Notes: generated from the sequence alone by a model not told the origin. 6,806 bases of DNA from Prolixibacteraceae bacterium (GCA_007116765.1 SKHV01000245.1:1-6806); one strand, 5' to 3'. Positions 1 to 5,185 are shown, numbered from the stretch's first letter. Program-made: numbers and translations.

Positions 1-695
1 ATGTAATAGATGCCTACGCCAATAAATATCACAGCAACTACTCTGCGAAACCATTTTTCGAAGGTTTTCATTTTATTGTAAACCCCTCCTATTGAACCAA
101 CCGAGAACGCGATGAGCCATGCAAAAATAATTACAGGTAAACCGGTTGCAAAAGCAAAAACTACGGGCAGTAAATATCCGGCGGTAGATGAAACAGATAA
201 TGGAATTAAGCCTCCAAAGAATAGCACACCGCTGTAAGGGCAAAAGGCCAGTGCAAATACAAGCCCAAGGAGCAAAACACCCCAATAGCTGCCACTGCCG
301 GCTTTCTTTTCGGCTTTAGCTGCTAAGCCCCCCGATGTAGAAAAGTTCAATTTGATAATACCGAGCATGAAAATCCCAATAATTATTAATAATGGGCCAA
401 TGAAAAGTTCGCCATAGGTGCTGATTAAACGCTGAATTTTATAAACACTTGCGCCCTGTTTCAGTATGGCAATAAGAATAATGCCAAGTACGGTATAACT
501 TATAGTACGTCCTAAAGTATAAATCAAACCATTGATGAATACTTTTTTCCGGTTTTCAATGTCTTTGCTAATAAACCCGATGGCCGAAATATTGGTTGCC
601 AAAGGGCAGGGGCTAATGGCGGTCATTAGCCCCAGCAAAAATGCAGTAAAAAGCGGGAATTGTGAATTATCAATTAATCCTTGAAGAAATTCCAT
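1..695 (-). CDS. arsG: ArsG/CcdA-like six-TM membrane protein, C-terminus off the left edge
   Basis: The reading frame opens at the ATG at 695 and stays open for 231 residues to the window edge, so only the last few residues are probably missing. Hydrophobic segments lie at about 12-32, 55-78, 95-115, 138-165, 175-200 and 215-231, giving six TM helices as in CcdA/DsbD-beta. Each half carries one conserved-looking Cys-Pro: SPCPLATN (C30, TM1) and AFCPYSG (C152, TM4), the pair that exchanges electrons in CcdA/DsbD. From memory, this form next to arsR and ArsF-like genes is annotated as the ArsG permease for trivalent aromatic aminoarsenicals; the sequence alone does not separate efflux from thiol-electron transfer. 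Its ATG overlaps the stop of the preceding gene by one base (TAATG), so translation is probably coupled. Last visible gene of the arsR operon. Membrane topology is sure; substrate is inferred. Confidence 0.85.
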   Translation of the reverse strand, partial: MEFLQGLIDNSQFPLFTAFLLGLMTAISPCPLATNISAIGFISKDIENRKKVFINGLIYTLGRTISYTVLGIILIAILKQGASVYKIQRLISTYGELFIGPLLIIIGIFMLGIIKLNFSTSGGLAAKAEKKAGSGSYWGVLLLGLVFALAFCPYSGVLFFGGLIPLSVSSTAGYLLPVVFAFATGLPVIIFAWLIAFSVGSIGGVYNKMKTFEKWFRRVVAVIFIGVGIYY

Positions 696-1084
696 TACTT
701 TTCGAGTTCATTTAACATCGCTGTTAATTCTGCTTTGAGCTTTGCCTTGTCGTTACTGCGCATATAGGCACGAACCTGACTGCTTGCATCTACTAATTTT
801 TCTTCGCCTCCGCTATTTTTTACCAATACTACGGTTTGCGATTTAGCATTGTATTTATCAACCAAACTTTTGTTCGAAGCATCGGCCAACAACACCTGTT
901 TGAAAATAACAGTTTCACTGTCGAAACTTTCTTCCAAAATACTTTGAATGTCTGACTCAAGTGCATTGCAAGCCCTGGCCGGGCAACATGGTAAATTAGC
1001 TTTGAAATAAAGCAATTCAACTTTTTGAGCGTTAGCAAAAATGCCTGCTATAAGCAAGGCTGTTAAAATCAATAATTGTTTCAT
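695..1084 (-). CDS. Exported thioredoxin-fold protein, ArsF-like, with CCPARAC motif
   Basis: A 129-residue protein. The N-terminus is a Sec signal peptide (Lys at 2, hydrophobic core 4-16) with a signal peptidase I site after ANA at about residue 19, so the mature protein of about 110 residues should be periplasmic. Mature strand KVELLYFKA leads into the Cys cluster CCPARAC (C33, C34, C39), which occupies the position of a thioredoxin CxxC but is CX4C/CX5C. The rest has a thioredoxin-like pattern: a second strand near 59-67, then QTVVLVK at 83-89. It appears to be a divergent paralogue of the next upstream gene, which carries a normal CATC. It starts 14 nt after that gene and its stop TAA overlaps the ATG of the membrane protein. 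I infer an ArsF-like redox partner of the membrane protein; a metal-binding role for the three Cys is also possible. No enzymatic activity can be read from the sequence. Confidence 0.8.
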   Translation of the reverse strand: MKQLLILTALLIAGIFANAQKVELLYFKANLPCCPARACNALESDIQSILEESFDSETVIFKQVLLADASNKSLVDKYNAKSQTVVLVKNSGGEEKLVDASSQVRAYMRSNDKAKLKAELTAMLNELEK

Positions 1085-1098
1085 GTGAATTTAGTTTT

Positions 1099-1539
1099 TT
1101 AATTGATTAAGAATTTTTCGGTATTTTCTTTAATTGCCTGTCTGAGCAAATCGGGTTTGTTCATTACATTGTAAAAAGCCAATTCGGTAATGTCAACATG
1201 TTCTTCGCCCTTAGCAATAATTAGGCTGCTGAATGCAATTTCGTACTTATCGGCAAGTGCTGAATTCGCCCTGTCGGAAAAGTCAATTTCGTGAAATGTT
1301 ACATTGTCGTTACCGGTAAAATGTTCTTTGTAGGTTTGTTGTGCAGCCTCCTGGATGGCAATGCAAGTGGCGCATCTCATCCTTCCATGGAAATAGTAAA
1401 TTTTCACAGCATCATCTGCTGCGGCCTGTACTTGTGCAGTTTCACTGCCCGACTGCTTGGTTTGCTGCTTGCAGTTAAGCATTACAAAAGGCATAATCAG
1501 CAATGCAATGTAAATAAGTGCTTTTGTTTTCAAAACCAT
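1099..1539 (-). CDS. arsF: ArsF-family lipoprotein with thioredoxin-like CATC motif
   Basis: A 146-residue protein. The N-terminus has Lys at 4 and 6, a hydrophobic stretch 7-21 and a lipobox-like end MLNC (C23), followed by a polar Gln/Ser/Ala-rich linker (24-44), so a periplasm-facing lipoprotein is likely although Asn at -1 is not the classic residue. The domain begins with KIYYFHG at 46-52 and carries C56-A-T-C59, then VTFHEIDFSD (80-89) and SSLIIAKG (104-111). This FHG-x-x-RCATC layout matches what I recall as the ArsF family (named as a subunit for reduction of nitrophenyl arsenicals). Such a small protein has no flavin site, so a thiol-redox role is more plausible from the sequence. 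It lies 23 nt after the thioredoxin gene and 14 nt before its divergent paralogue in the same operon. The family call is fairly firm; the substrate is inferred. Confidence 0.82.
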   Translation of the reverse strand: MVLKTKALIYIALLIMPFVMLNCKQQTKQSGSETAQVQAAADDAVKIYYFHGRMRCATCIAIQEAAQQTYKEHFTGNDNVTFHEIDFSDRANSALADKYEIAFSSLIIAKGEEHVDITELAFYNVMNKPDLLRQAIKENTEKFLIN

Positions 1540-1562
1540 TGTTTAAAAGTGTTATTCGATTA

Positions 1563-1832
1563 CTATTTATTGTTAAGAATTATCTCTTTTAACTCATTTA
1601 CACCGGGTACTTTTCCCGAGAAAATTACTTTGCCGTTAATTACCAGACCAGGAGTACGCATAACCCCCATGTTCATTATTTCAACTATGTCGTCCACTTT
1701 AATCACCGTGGCATCTATTCCTGTTTCGGCAACTGCTTGTATTGTTGCTTTTTCAAGTGTTTTACACTTTGGACACCCCGGCCCGAGGACTTTTATTTCC
1801 ATTCCTGTTGGTTTTATGTTTTGAAAATCCAT
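1563..1832 (-). CDS. Small cytosolic thioredoxin/glutaredoxin-like protein (CPKC)
   Basis: An 89-residue protein from the ATG at 1832, or 79 residues from the in-frame ATG at 1802. The shorter form begins MEIKVLGPGCPKC, the usual start of this family, so 1802 is a good alternative start; neither ATG has a clear ribosome binding site. There is no signal peptide. The active site CPKC is C20/C23 in the long form, the cis-Pro lies in RTPGLVING (residues 59-67), and the C-terminal helix is NELKEIILNN. It belongs to the small redox-active disulfide family (archaeal MTH895/TM0996-like), often found beside arsR and CcdA-like permease genes. As the only cytosolic dithiol protein of the operon it is the natural electron donor to the membrane protein, or the ArsE-like partner of ArsF. 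The stop is TAG. It follows arsR after a 42-nt spacer made largely of 7-bp AT repeats. Confidence 0.88.
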   Translation of the reverse strand: MDFQNIKPTGMEIKVLGPGCPKCKTLEKATIQAVAETGIDATVIKVDDIVEIMNMGVMRTPGLVINGKVIFSGKVPGVNELKEIILNNK

Positions 1833-1840
1833 ATCTGAAT

Positions 1841-1868
1841 TTATTATTTATTATTTACTATTTATTAT
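1841..1868 (-). repeat. Four 7-bp tandem repeats in the arsR-thioredoxin spacer
   Basis: On the plus strand the units read TTATTAT, TTATTAT, TTACTAT, TTATTAT with one substitution in the third. They fill most of the 42-nt untranslated spacer between the arsR stop and the thioredoxin ATG, ending 9 nt upstream of that ATG when read in the operon direction. The transcript would be an unstructured A/U-rich leader, which could help ribosome loading where Shine-Dalgarno sequences are absent. Copy number could vary between strains. Confidence 0.8.
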
Positions 1869-1874
1869 TCAATC

Positions 1875-2246
1875 TTAAATATCAAAAGTCTGCCGATCAA
1901 TTTGAAAATTCCCGACTAACTCACTACATGATTGGGAGCTTGCTTCGGGAAGACCAAAAAATTCTTTAACTAACCTTTGCGCTTCAGCCCAATTCTCTTT
2001 GTTGATGCAATACTTAATTTTGGGGCCTTCAATTTCGCCCTGAATCAATCCGGCATCTTTTAACTCTTTTAAGTGCTGCGAAAGGGTCGATTTTGCTATG
2101 GGTAAATCGTCGCTCAAATCGCCGCTATAGCAACAGCTTTGTTTTGAAAGCAGCTGCATTACGTATACCCTTACCGGATGCCCCAAAGCCTTGGCGTAAC
2201 GTGCCATTCTACGCTGCTTATCTGTAATTATTTCTTTTATCTTCAT
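1875..2246 (-). CDS. arsR: ArsR/SmtB-family metal(loid)-responsive repressor
   Basis: A 123-residue winged-helix repressor, usual length for ArsR. An N-terminal helix with RYAKALGHPVRVYVMQLL (16-33) is the standard ArsR opening. The recognition helix is AKSTLSQHLKELKDAGLI (51-68), followed by the wing EGPKIKYCIN (73-82). Cysteines sit at C38-C39 (QSCCYSGDL), C80 in the wing and C107 in the C-terminal tail. The C38/C39 pair lies where the ELCVCDL arsenic site lies in enterobacterial ArsR, so binding of As(III) or an organoarsenical by three of these Cys is plausible but inferred. First gene of the minus-strand operon. Its promoter at 2269-2299 and an inverted repeat at 2253-2268, placed over the expected transcription start, support autoregulation. 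The divergent DUF1460 gene starts 136 bp away. Confidence 0.93.
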   Translation of the reverse strand: MKIKEIITDKQRRMARYAKALGHPVRVYVMQLLSKQSCCYSGDLSDDLPIAKSTLSQHLKELKDAGLIQGEIEGPKIKYCINKENWAEAQRLVKEFFGLPEASSQSCSELVGNFQIDRQTFDI

Positions 2247-2252
2247 TCGTAT

Positions 2253-2268
2253 TTCGTAAAATTACGAA
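2253..2268. promoter_or_regulatory. Probable ArsR operator, 16-bp inverted repeat
   Basis: TTCGTAA-AA-TTACGAA is a perfect inverted repeat with 7-bp arms and a 2-bp centre, 6 bp upstream of the arsR ATG. It abuts the -7 element, so the predicted transcription start (about 2262-2264) falls inside it; a bound repressor would block initiation. An extra half-site in direct orientation, TTCGTA at 2246-2251, touches the start codon. No second copy of the full palindrome was seen in the window. Confidence 0.75.
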
Positions 2269-2299
2269 CAAATATAAATGAATTATTATTTCAACCAAA
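2269..2299 (-). promoter_or_regulatory. Bacteroidota-type promoter of the arsR operon
   Basis: Reading the minus strand, TTTG (complement of 2296-2299) is followed after 19 bp by TATATTTG (complement of 2269-2276). This matches the known Bacteroidota housekeeping pattern of -33 TTTG, 19-21 bp, -7 TAnnTTTG. The start site would be about 2262-2264, giving a leader of some 16-20 nt before the arsR ATG. Confidence 0.75.
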
Positions 2300-2382
2300 G
2301 AGTTTTTTATATTTTAACATCCACTTTCGTGTTTTTCCTTTTTTTTCTTATTTCTTTGCCTGTGTACATTAATCTGGGTATT

Positions 2383-3255
2383 ATGCGTTTAATTTCAATT
2401 ATTACAGGTGCAGTTTTCATCTTGGCTTGTTCTCAAGGAACAAGGCACGAATCATTTCAGGCTATTTATCAGCCAATGGATACCATTTTGGTGAACGAAA
2501 GGCTTTCGCAATTTGCCATTGCTCAGAATACCGACATGCCCGATTTGATGGTTGAGATTGCCAAATCGTTCATGAACTTTCCATATGTTGCCAAAACCCT
2601 CGAACAAGAAAGCGATGAAAAGCTGGTGGTAAACTTGCGCGAATTCGATTGTACCACCCTTATAGAGTCTGCAATGGCAATTGGGTATGCCACAATAAAC
2701 GAAAAGCCATCGTTCAATACCTACCTTGAAACATTACAGCATATTAGATACCGGCAAGGCACAAACTCGGGCTATACTAGCCGCCTTCACTATTTTACCG
2801 ACTGGATTACCGACAATATTGAAAAAGGTTTTATAGCTGATGTTACGCTCCAATATGGAGGAATTGAATACCCAAATAAGTTGAATTTCATGAGCACCCA
2901 CACGTATGCTTACGAGCAGTTGAAAAACGATTCGGTGTTGGTTGAAGAAATGAAAATATTAGAAAAAGAAATTTCTAATCGCACTTATTATTATATTCCT
3001 GAAAACAAAATTGCTGAAATTGAAGACAAATTAAAGCCGGGTTTAATCGTGGCTTTTACAACTTACATTGAAGGACTCGATGTAGTTCATGCCGGCATAA
3101 CATACGAACAAAATGGTCAAATAAAACTACTGCACGCTTCGACCGACGAAGGTGCAGTAGTGATATCGGATAAAACTTTATCGGAATATGTGAAAGGTAA
3201 CAGGCTTCAAACAGGCATAATTTTGTTACAAGCTATTTTTCAAACTAAGCATTAA
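2383..3255 (+). CDS. DUF1460 NlpC/P60-like cell-wall hydrolase, lipoprotein
   Basis: A 290-residue lipoprotein precursor. The frame is open back to an ATG at 2278, but the ATG at 2383 gives a proper type II signal: MR, hydrophobic core, then ILAC with the lipid-anchored C16, so I take 2383. The body matches DUF1460, a family of NlpC/P60-fold cysteine hydrolases thought to cleave peptidoglycan peptides or amide bonds. The catalytic Cys is C90 in REFDCTTLIE; the His is H236 in DVVHAGI; the third polar residue is probably H251 in LLHAS, the usual NlpC/P60 spacing near the C-terminus. Location should be periplasmic, membrane-anchored, with a role in wall turnover or muropeptide recycling. A weak -7-like TTTCTTTG at 2351-2358 could be its promoter. 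Its stop overlaps that of the convergent thioredoxin-fusion gene by 4 bp. Family call firm; exact bond cleaved not known from sequence. Confidence 0.88.
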   Translation: MRLISIITGAVFILACSQGTRHESFQAIYQPMDTILVNERLSQFAIAQNTDMPDLMVEIAKSFMNFPYVAKTLEQESDEKLVVNLREFDCTTLIESAMAIGYATINEKPSFNTYLETLQHIRYRQGTNSGYTSRLHYFTDWITDNIEKGFIADVTLQYGGIEYPNKLNFMSTHTYAYEQLKNDSVLVEEMKILEKEISNRTYYYIPENKIAEIEDKLKPGLIVAFTTYIEGLDVVHAGITYEQNGQIKLLHASTDEGAVVISDKTLSEYVKGNRLQTGIILLQAIFQTKH

Positions 3256-4421
3256 AAATACCTGCCCAACAAGGGGTGTTCTACAATTATTCGCTTCAAA
3301 CGAAGCAGGTCAACCACTCCTTGTTCTTTGTGAATGATATTTCCGCCGGGTTCAATAAGAATGGTATAGGGTATGGCACCTTCCCAGCCGGGGTCAATGG
3401 CTTCAATGAGTTTGTATTTGTCATCGTCGTTAAAAATGTAGTTCTGAATCGCGGCGTTTTTCTCTTCAAGAAACTTTTGCGCCCGATCTTTGCGGTTGGT
3501 ACGGTCGGCCGAGATGGTTACAAACTCGAAATTACGACCGCCATAATAACGCTGTAATTCAATCAAATCGGGTAGCTCAATAACACAAGGTGCGCACCAG
3601 GTAGCCCACACATTTATCAGTCTAAGATTTTCGCTATCGTTCTTTAGCAATTCAGCTATTCCTTCAGTGTCGATCCATTCGAGAGTAACCGGTTTTTCAG
3701 CCCATTGCTGATTCACCTGATCTGCCCACGATTTAAGCCACGACCATTTAACCGAGCATCCGAATGTACGGGTAATCGGGTTAGTCACTTCTTCGCCTGC
3801 CAGAACCTGGTCAACAGCCAGTCTCAAATCTTCTGCATTGGCCGTGCCGGGATATTCCACCCCGTCGAAGCGGCCGTTGTAGCGCAATTTTCTTTCGCTG
3901 TCGAACACAAAAACATGCGGTGTGGTTACCGGGCCAAACTTCAACGAGGCTTCGTGATCGTCGCCATCGTACAAATACGGGAAGTTATAGCCTTTATGTT
4001 CGGCACGTATGCTCATGGTTTCAAAAGTGTCGTCGAGGTCGGAATAACCACATTCCTCGGGTAGCAAAGCCAATGAGCTATTGGGGTTTATTGCAATAAC
4101 TTGTACCCCTTGTTTCTCATAGTCTTTGGCGAAATCGATCATTCGATCTTCGTAAGCTTGTGCCGTTGGACAGTGGTTGCAAATAAAAGCAAACACCAGT
4201 ATTTTGGCATTGTCAAAATCGGTTGACGAAACCATTTTCCCATGCATATCGGGCAATTCGAATGCCGGCATTTTTTCGCCAATGGCAAGTGTTGTTACGT
4301 CACGCTTTTCAAGCACGATGGGGTTGGGTGTGAATTCGTCCGAAGATTTCTTTTCGGTTTTACAGCCGCTGAACACAACTGCAAGAACAATAATGCTGAG
4401 TAAAATTGATTGAAGTTTCAT
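3252..4421 (-). CDS. Lipoprotein fusing a peroxiredoxin-like and a TlpA/ResA-like thioredoxin domain
   Basis: A 389-residue precursor from the ATG at 4421. An in-frame ATG at 4433 adds only MDIC before the signal, so 4421 is preferred. The signal ends in the lipobox VFSGC (C20). Domain 1 (about 45-225) is redoxin/PRX_like: GEKMPAFELPDMHG, then FICNHCPTAQAYEDR with C81-N-H-C84, TTPHVFVFD with cis-Pro, and a conserved-looking GCSVKW (C222) at the end. Domain 2 (about 240-389) is TlpA/ResA-like: INVWATWCAPC with C276/C279, FVTISAD, and cis-Pro 351 in AIPYTILI. Both domains keep a full CxxC, so two dithiol centres sit on one periplasmic anchor. Likely roles are thiol reduction or oxidation of envelope proteins, cytochrome c maturation, or oxidant defence; the sequence does not decide. 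It is convergent with the DUF1460 gene. A weak -7-like TTACTTTG lies at the complement of 4445-4452. Confidence 0.88.
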   Translation of the reverse strand: MKLQSILLSIIVLAVVFSGCKTEKKSSDEFTPNPIVLEKRDVTTLAIGEKMPAFELPDMHGKMVSSTDFDNAKILVFAFICNHCPTAQAYEDRMIDFAKDYEKQGVQVIAINPNSSLALLPEECGYSDLDDTFETMSIRAEHKGYNFPYLYDGDDHEASLKFGPVTTPHVFVFDSERKLRYNGRFDGVEYPGTANAEDLRLAVDQVLAGEEVTNPITRTFGCSVKWSWLKSWADQVNQQWAEKPVTLEWIDTEGIAELLKNDSENLRLINVWATWCAPCVIELPDLIELQRYYGGRNFEFVTISADRTNRKDRAQKFLEEKNAAIQNYIFNDDDKYKLIEAIDPGWEGAIPYTILIEPGGNIIHKEQGVVDLLRLKRIIVEHPLLGRYF

Positions 4422-4494
4422 ACAAATATCCATTATAGGTTAAGCAAAGTAATGTTCCTAAAAATATGAAAAAAAACGAATATGATGAAATCTT

Positions 4495-4521
4495 CACGAA
4501 CTTGATTTATAAAGCTTCGTG
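4495..4521. other. Bulged stem-loop in the gene-free region
   Basis: CACGAACTT (4495-4503) pairs with AAGCTTCGTG (4512-4521) across an 8-nt loop with one unpaired C. Four T follow on the plus strand, but no plus-strand gene ends nearby, so a terminator role is doubtful. Its CACGAAG word recurs in the inverted repeat at 4706-4733. Confidence 0.35.
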
Positions 4522-4572
4522 TTTTGGTGTACAAGCCAAGTTTAATCAGAAATAACCAATTGACTGCCGAAA

Positions 4573-4620
4573 GAGGGGCTAATGGCTGCCCGCCGCAGGA
4601 GGGGCTGATGGCTGATGGCT
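4573..4620. repeat. 16-bp direct repeat built on GGCTGAT units
   Basis: GAGGGGCTAATGGCTG (4573-4588) and GAGGGGCTGATGGCTG (4599-4614) differ at one base and start 26 bp apart. The second copy continues as tandem 7-mers GGCTGAT, GGCTGAT, GGCT (4603-4620). The stretch is clearly more GC-rich than its AT-rich surroundings and holds no believable gene. Similar units GGCTGTT and GGCTAAT occur after higA at 5540-5553. Confidence 0.75.
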
Positions 4621-4632
4621 CGACACCGGAGA

Positions 4633-4653
4633 ATTCGTCATTCGTATTTCAAT
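4633..4653. repeat. 7-bp tandem repeats, left flank of the inverted repeat
   Basis: ATTCGTC (4633-4639) and ATTCGTA (4640-4646), then a degenerate TTTCAAT. They lie directly left of the 116-bp inverted repeat, in the same orientation as the five copies on its right side. Confidence 0.6.
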
Positions 4654-4764
4654 ATCGTTTAGTGAACCTTTGTGTTTTAGTGCCTTTGTGGCTAAAATAC
4701 CACGGCCACCAAGGTCACGAAGACTCCAAGTTCGCACAAAAAATTATTTACTAAACGACATTGA
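4649..4764. repeat. 116-bp imperfect inverted repeat, possible MITE/REP-like element
   Basis: The outer arms are 15 bp with one mismatch: 4649-4663 against 4750-4764 (core TCGTTTAGT / ACTAAACGA perfect). The inner arms are 28 nt each, 4664-4691 (GAACC...TTTGTGG) against 4706-4733 (CCACCAAGG...GTTC), with 22 of 27 aligned positions complementary and one gap on each side; the loop is 14 nt (4692-4705). The right side has 16 extra AT-rich bases (4734-4749) between inner and outer arm. Blocks of ATTCGTA-like 7-mers flank it on both sides in direct orientation. No transposase is present, so mobility is inference. Words such as CCTTTGTGG and CACGAAG recall interspersed repeats I have seen in Bacteroidota genomes. 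Confidence 0.65.
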
Positions 4765-4798
4765 TTCGTAATTCGTAATTTGCAATTCGCCATTCGCA
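4764..4798. repeat. Five 7-bp tandem repeats, right flank of the inverted repeat
   Basis: The units are ATTCGTA, ATTCGTA, ATTTGCA, ATTCGCC, ATTCGCA, in exact 7-bp phase. The last unit runs into the terminator stem at 4796. Confidence 0.85.
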
Positions 4799-4817
4799 CC
4801 TGCACTGGTGCTTTTTT
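4796..4817 (+). terminator. Rho-independent-type terminator upstream of higB
   Basis: GCACC (4796-4800), a 6-nt loop TGCACT, GGTGC (4807-4811), then six T (4812-4817). The T-run follows the stem only on the plus strand. No plus-strand gene ends just upstream, so it may shield the higBA pair from transcription through the repeat region, or be a remnant of the repeat element. Confidence 0.6.
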
Positions 4818-4840
4818 GTAACCCAATTTCAAAATACATA

Positions 4841-4853
4841 TCCCATTATGGGA
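4841..4853. promoter_or_regulatory. Palindrome, candidate HigA operator
   Basis: TCCCAT-T-ATGGGA is a perfect 6-bp-arm palindrome around one central base. It ends 18 bp before the -7 element, so it covers the expected -33 region of the higBA promoter, where HigA autorepression would act. Assignment to HigA is inference from position. Confidence 0.5.
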
Positions 4854-4871
4854 AATACGAATTTGTTTTTG

Positions 4872-4879
4872 TAGATTTG
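4872..4879 (+). promoter_or_regulatory. -7 element of the higBA promoter
   Basis: TAGATTTG matches the Bacteroidota -7 consensus TAnnTTTG exactly. It ends only 4 bp before the higB ATG, so the start site would fall at or next to the A of the ATG, giving a leaderless mRNA. No TTTG is found at the proper -33 spacing; the palindrome lies there instead. Confidence 0.55.
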
Positions 4880-4883
4880 CAAC

Positions 4884-5183
4884 ATGAGAATTATTGCTTT
4901 TAAAACTCTAAGAGAGTTTTATGAAAAACCAAAGTATTCAGATTCCGAAACCTCATTGCGTGCTTGGTATCACGATGCTAAAATTGCTGGATGGAAAAAT
5001 TCAAACGAGCTTAAAAAGCAATATAAAAATGCAAGCATTGTAGGAGAAGGAAGAGTGGTTTTCAATATTAAAGGCAATGATTACAGATTAGTAGTTGCGA
5101 TTGATTATGAATTTCAAGTGATTTTCATACGGTTCATCGGAACTCACAAACAATATGACAACATTGATGCAAAAACGATTTGA
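4884..5183 (+). CDS. higB: HigB-family toxin (mRNA interferase)
   Basis: A 99-residue basic protein of the HigB_toxin family (RelE superfamily), full length for the family. Characteristic stretches are AWYHDAKIAGWKNSNELKK (27-45), RVVFNIKGNDYRLV (57-70) and the C-terminal FIGTHKQYDNID (84-95). In this family ribosome-associated cleavage of mRNA depends on C-terminal basic, His and Tyr residues; H88, K89 and Y91 are intact here. The toxin gene comes first, as is usual for higBA and opposite to most type II pairs. higA begins 2 nt after the stop, so they are co-transcribed and probably translationally coupled. The ATG is right behind a -7 element (4872-4879). It looks intact and functional. Confidence 0.93.
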   Translation: MRIIAFKTLREFYEKPKYSDSETSLRAWYHDAKIAGWKNSNELKKQYKNASIVGEGRVVFNIKGNDYRLVVAIDYEFQVIFIRFIGTHKQYDNIDAKTI

Positions 5184-5185
5184 TT

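Noticed and set aside
1291..1824. 177-residue plus-strand open frame across the ArsF and thioredoxin genes
   Set aside because: It is antisense to two well-recognised genes, its translation has no domain pattern, and the minus-strand proteins have clear motifs.
2278..2382. N-terminal extension of the DUF1460 protein from an upstream ATG
   Set aside because: It would place a Phe-rich AT-driven segment before a perfect lipoprotein signal that starts at 2383, and the upstream ATG lies in the arsR promoter.
3705..4064. 119-residue plus-strand open frame inside the thioredoxin-fusion gene
   Set aside because: Shadow of the real minus-strand gene; no recognisable features.
4445..4452. Promoter for the thioredoxin-fusion gene (TTACTTTG on the minus strand)
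   Set aside because: One mismatch to the -7 consensus and no convincing -33 TTTG; mentioned only as tentative in the gene entry.
4524..4754. 76-residue plus-strand open frame in the gene-free region
   Set aside because: It consists of the direct repeats and the inverted repeat translated; composition and start are not gene-like.
5180..5182. TTG start of higA overlapping the higB stop
   Set aside because: An ATG two codons later fits the family N-terminus; an overlap start remains possible but is not needed.
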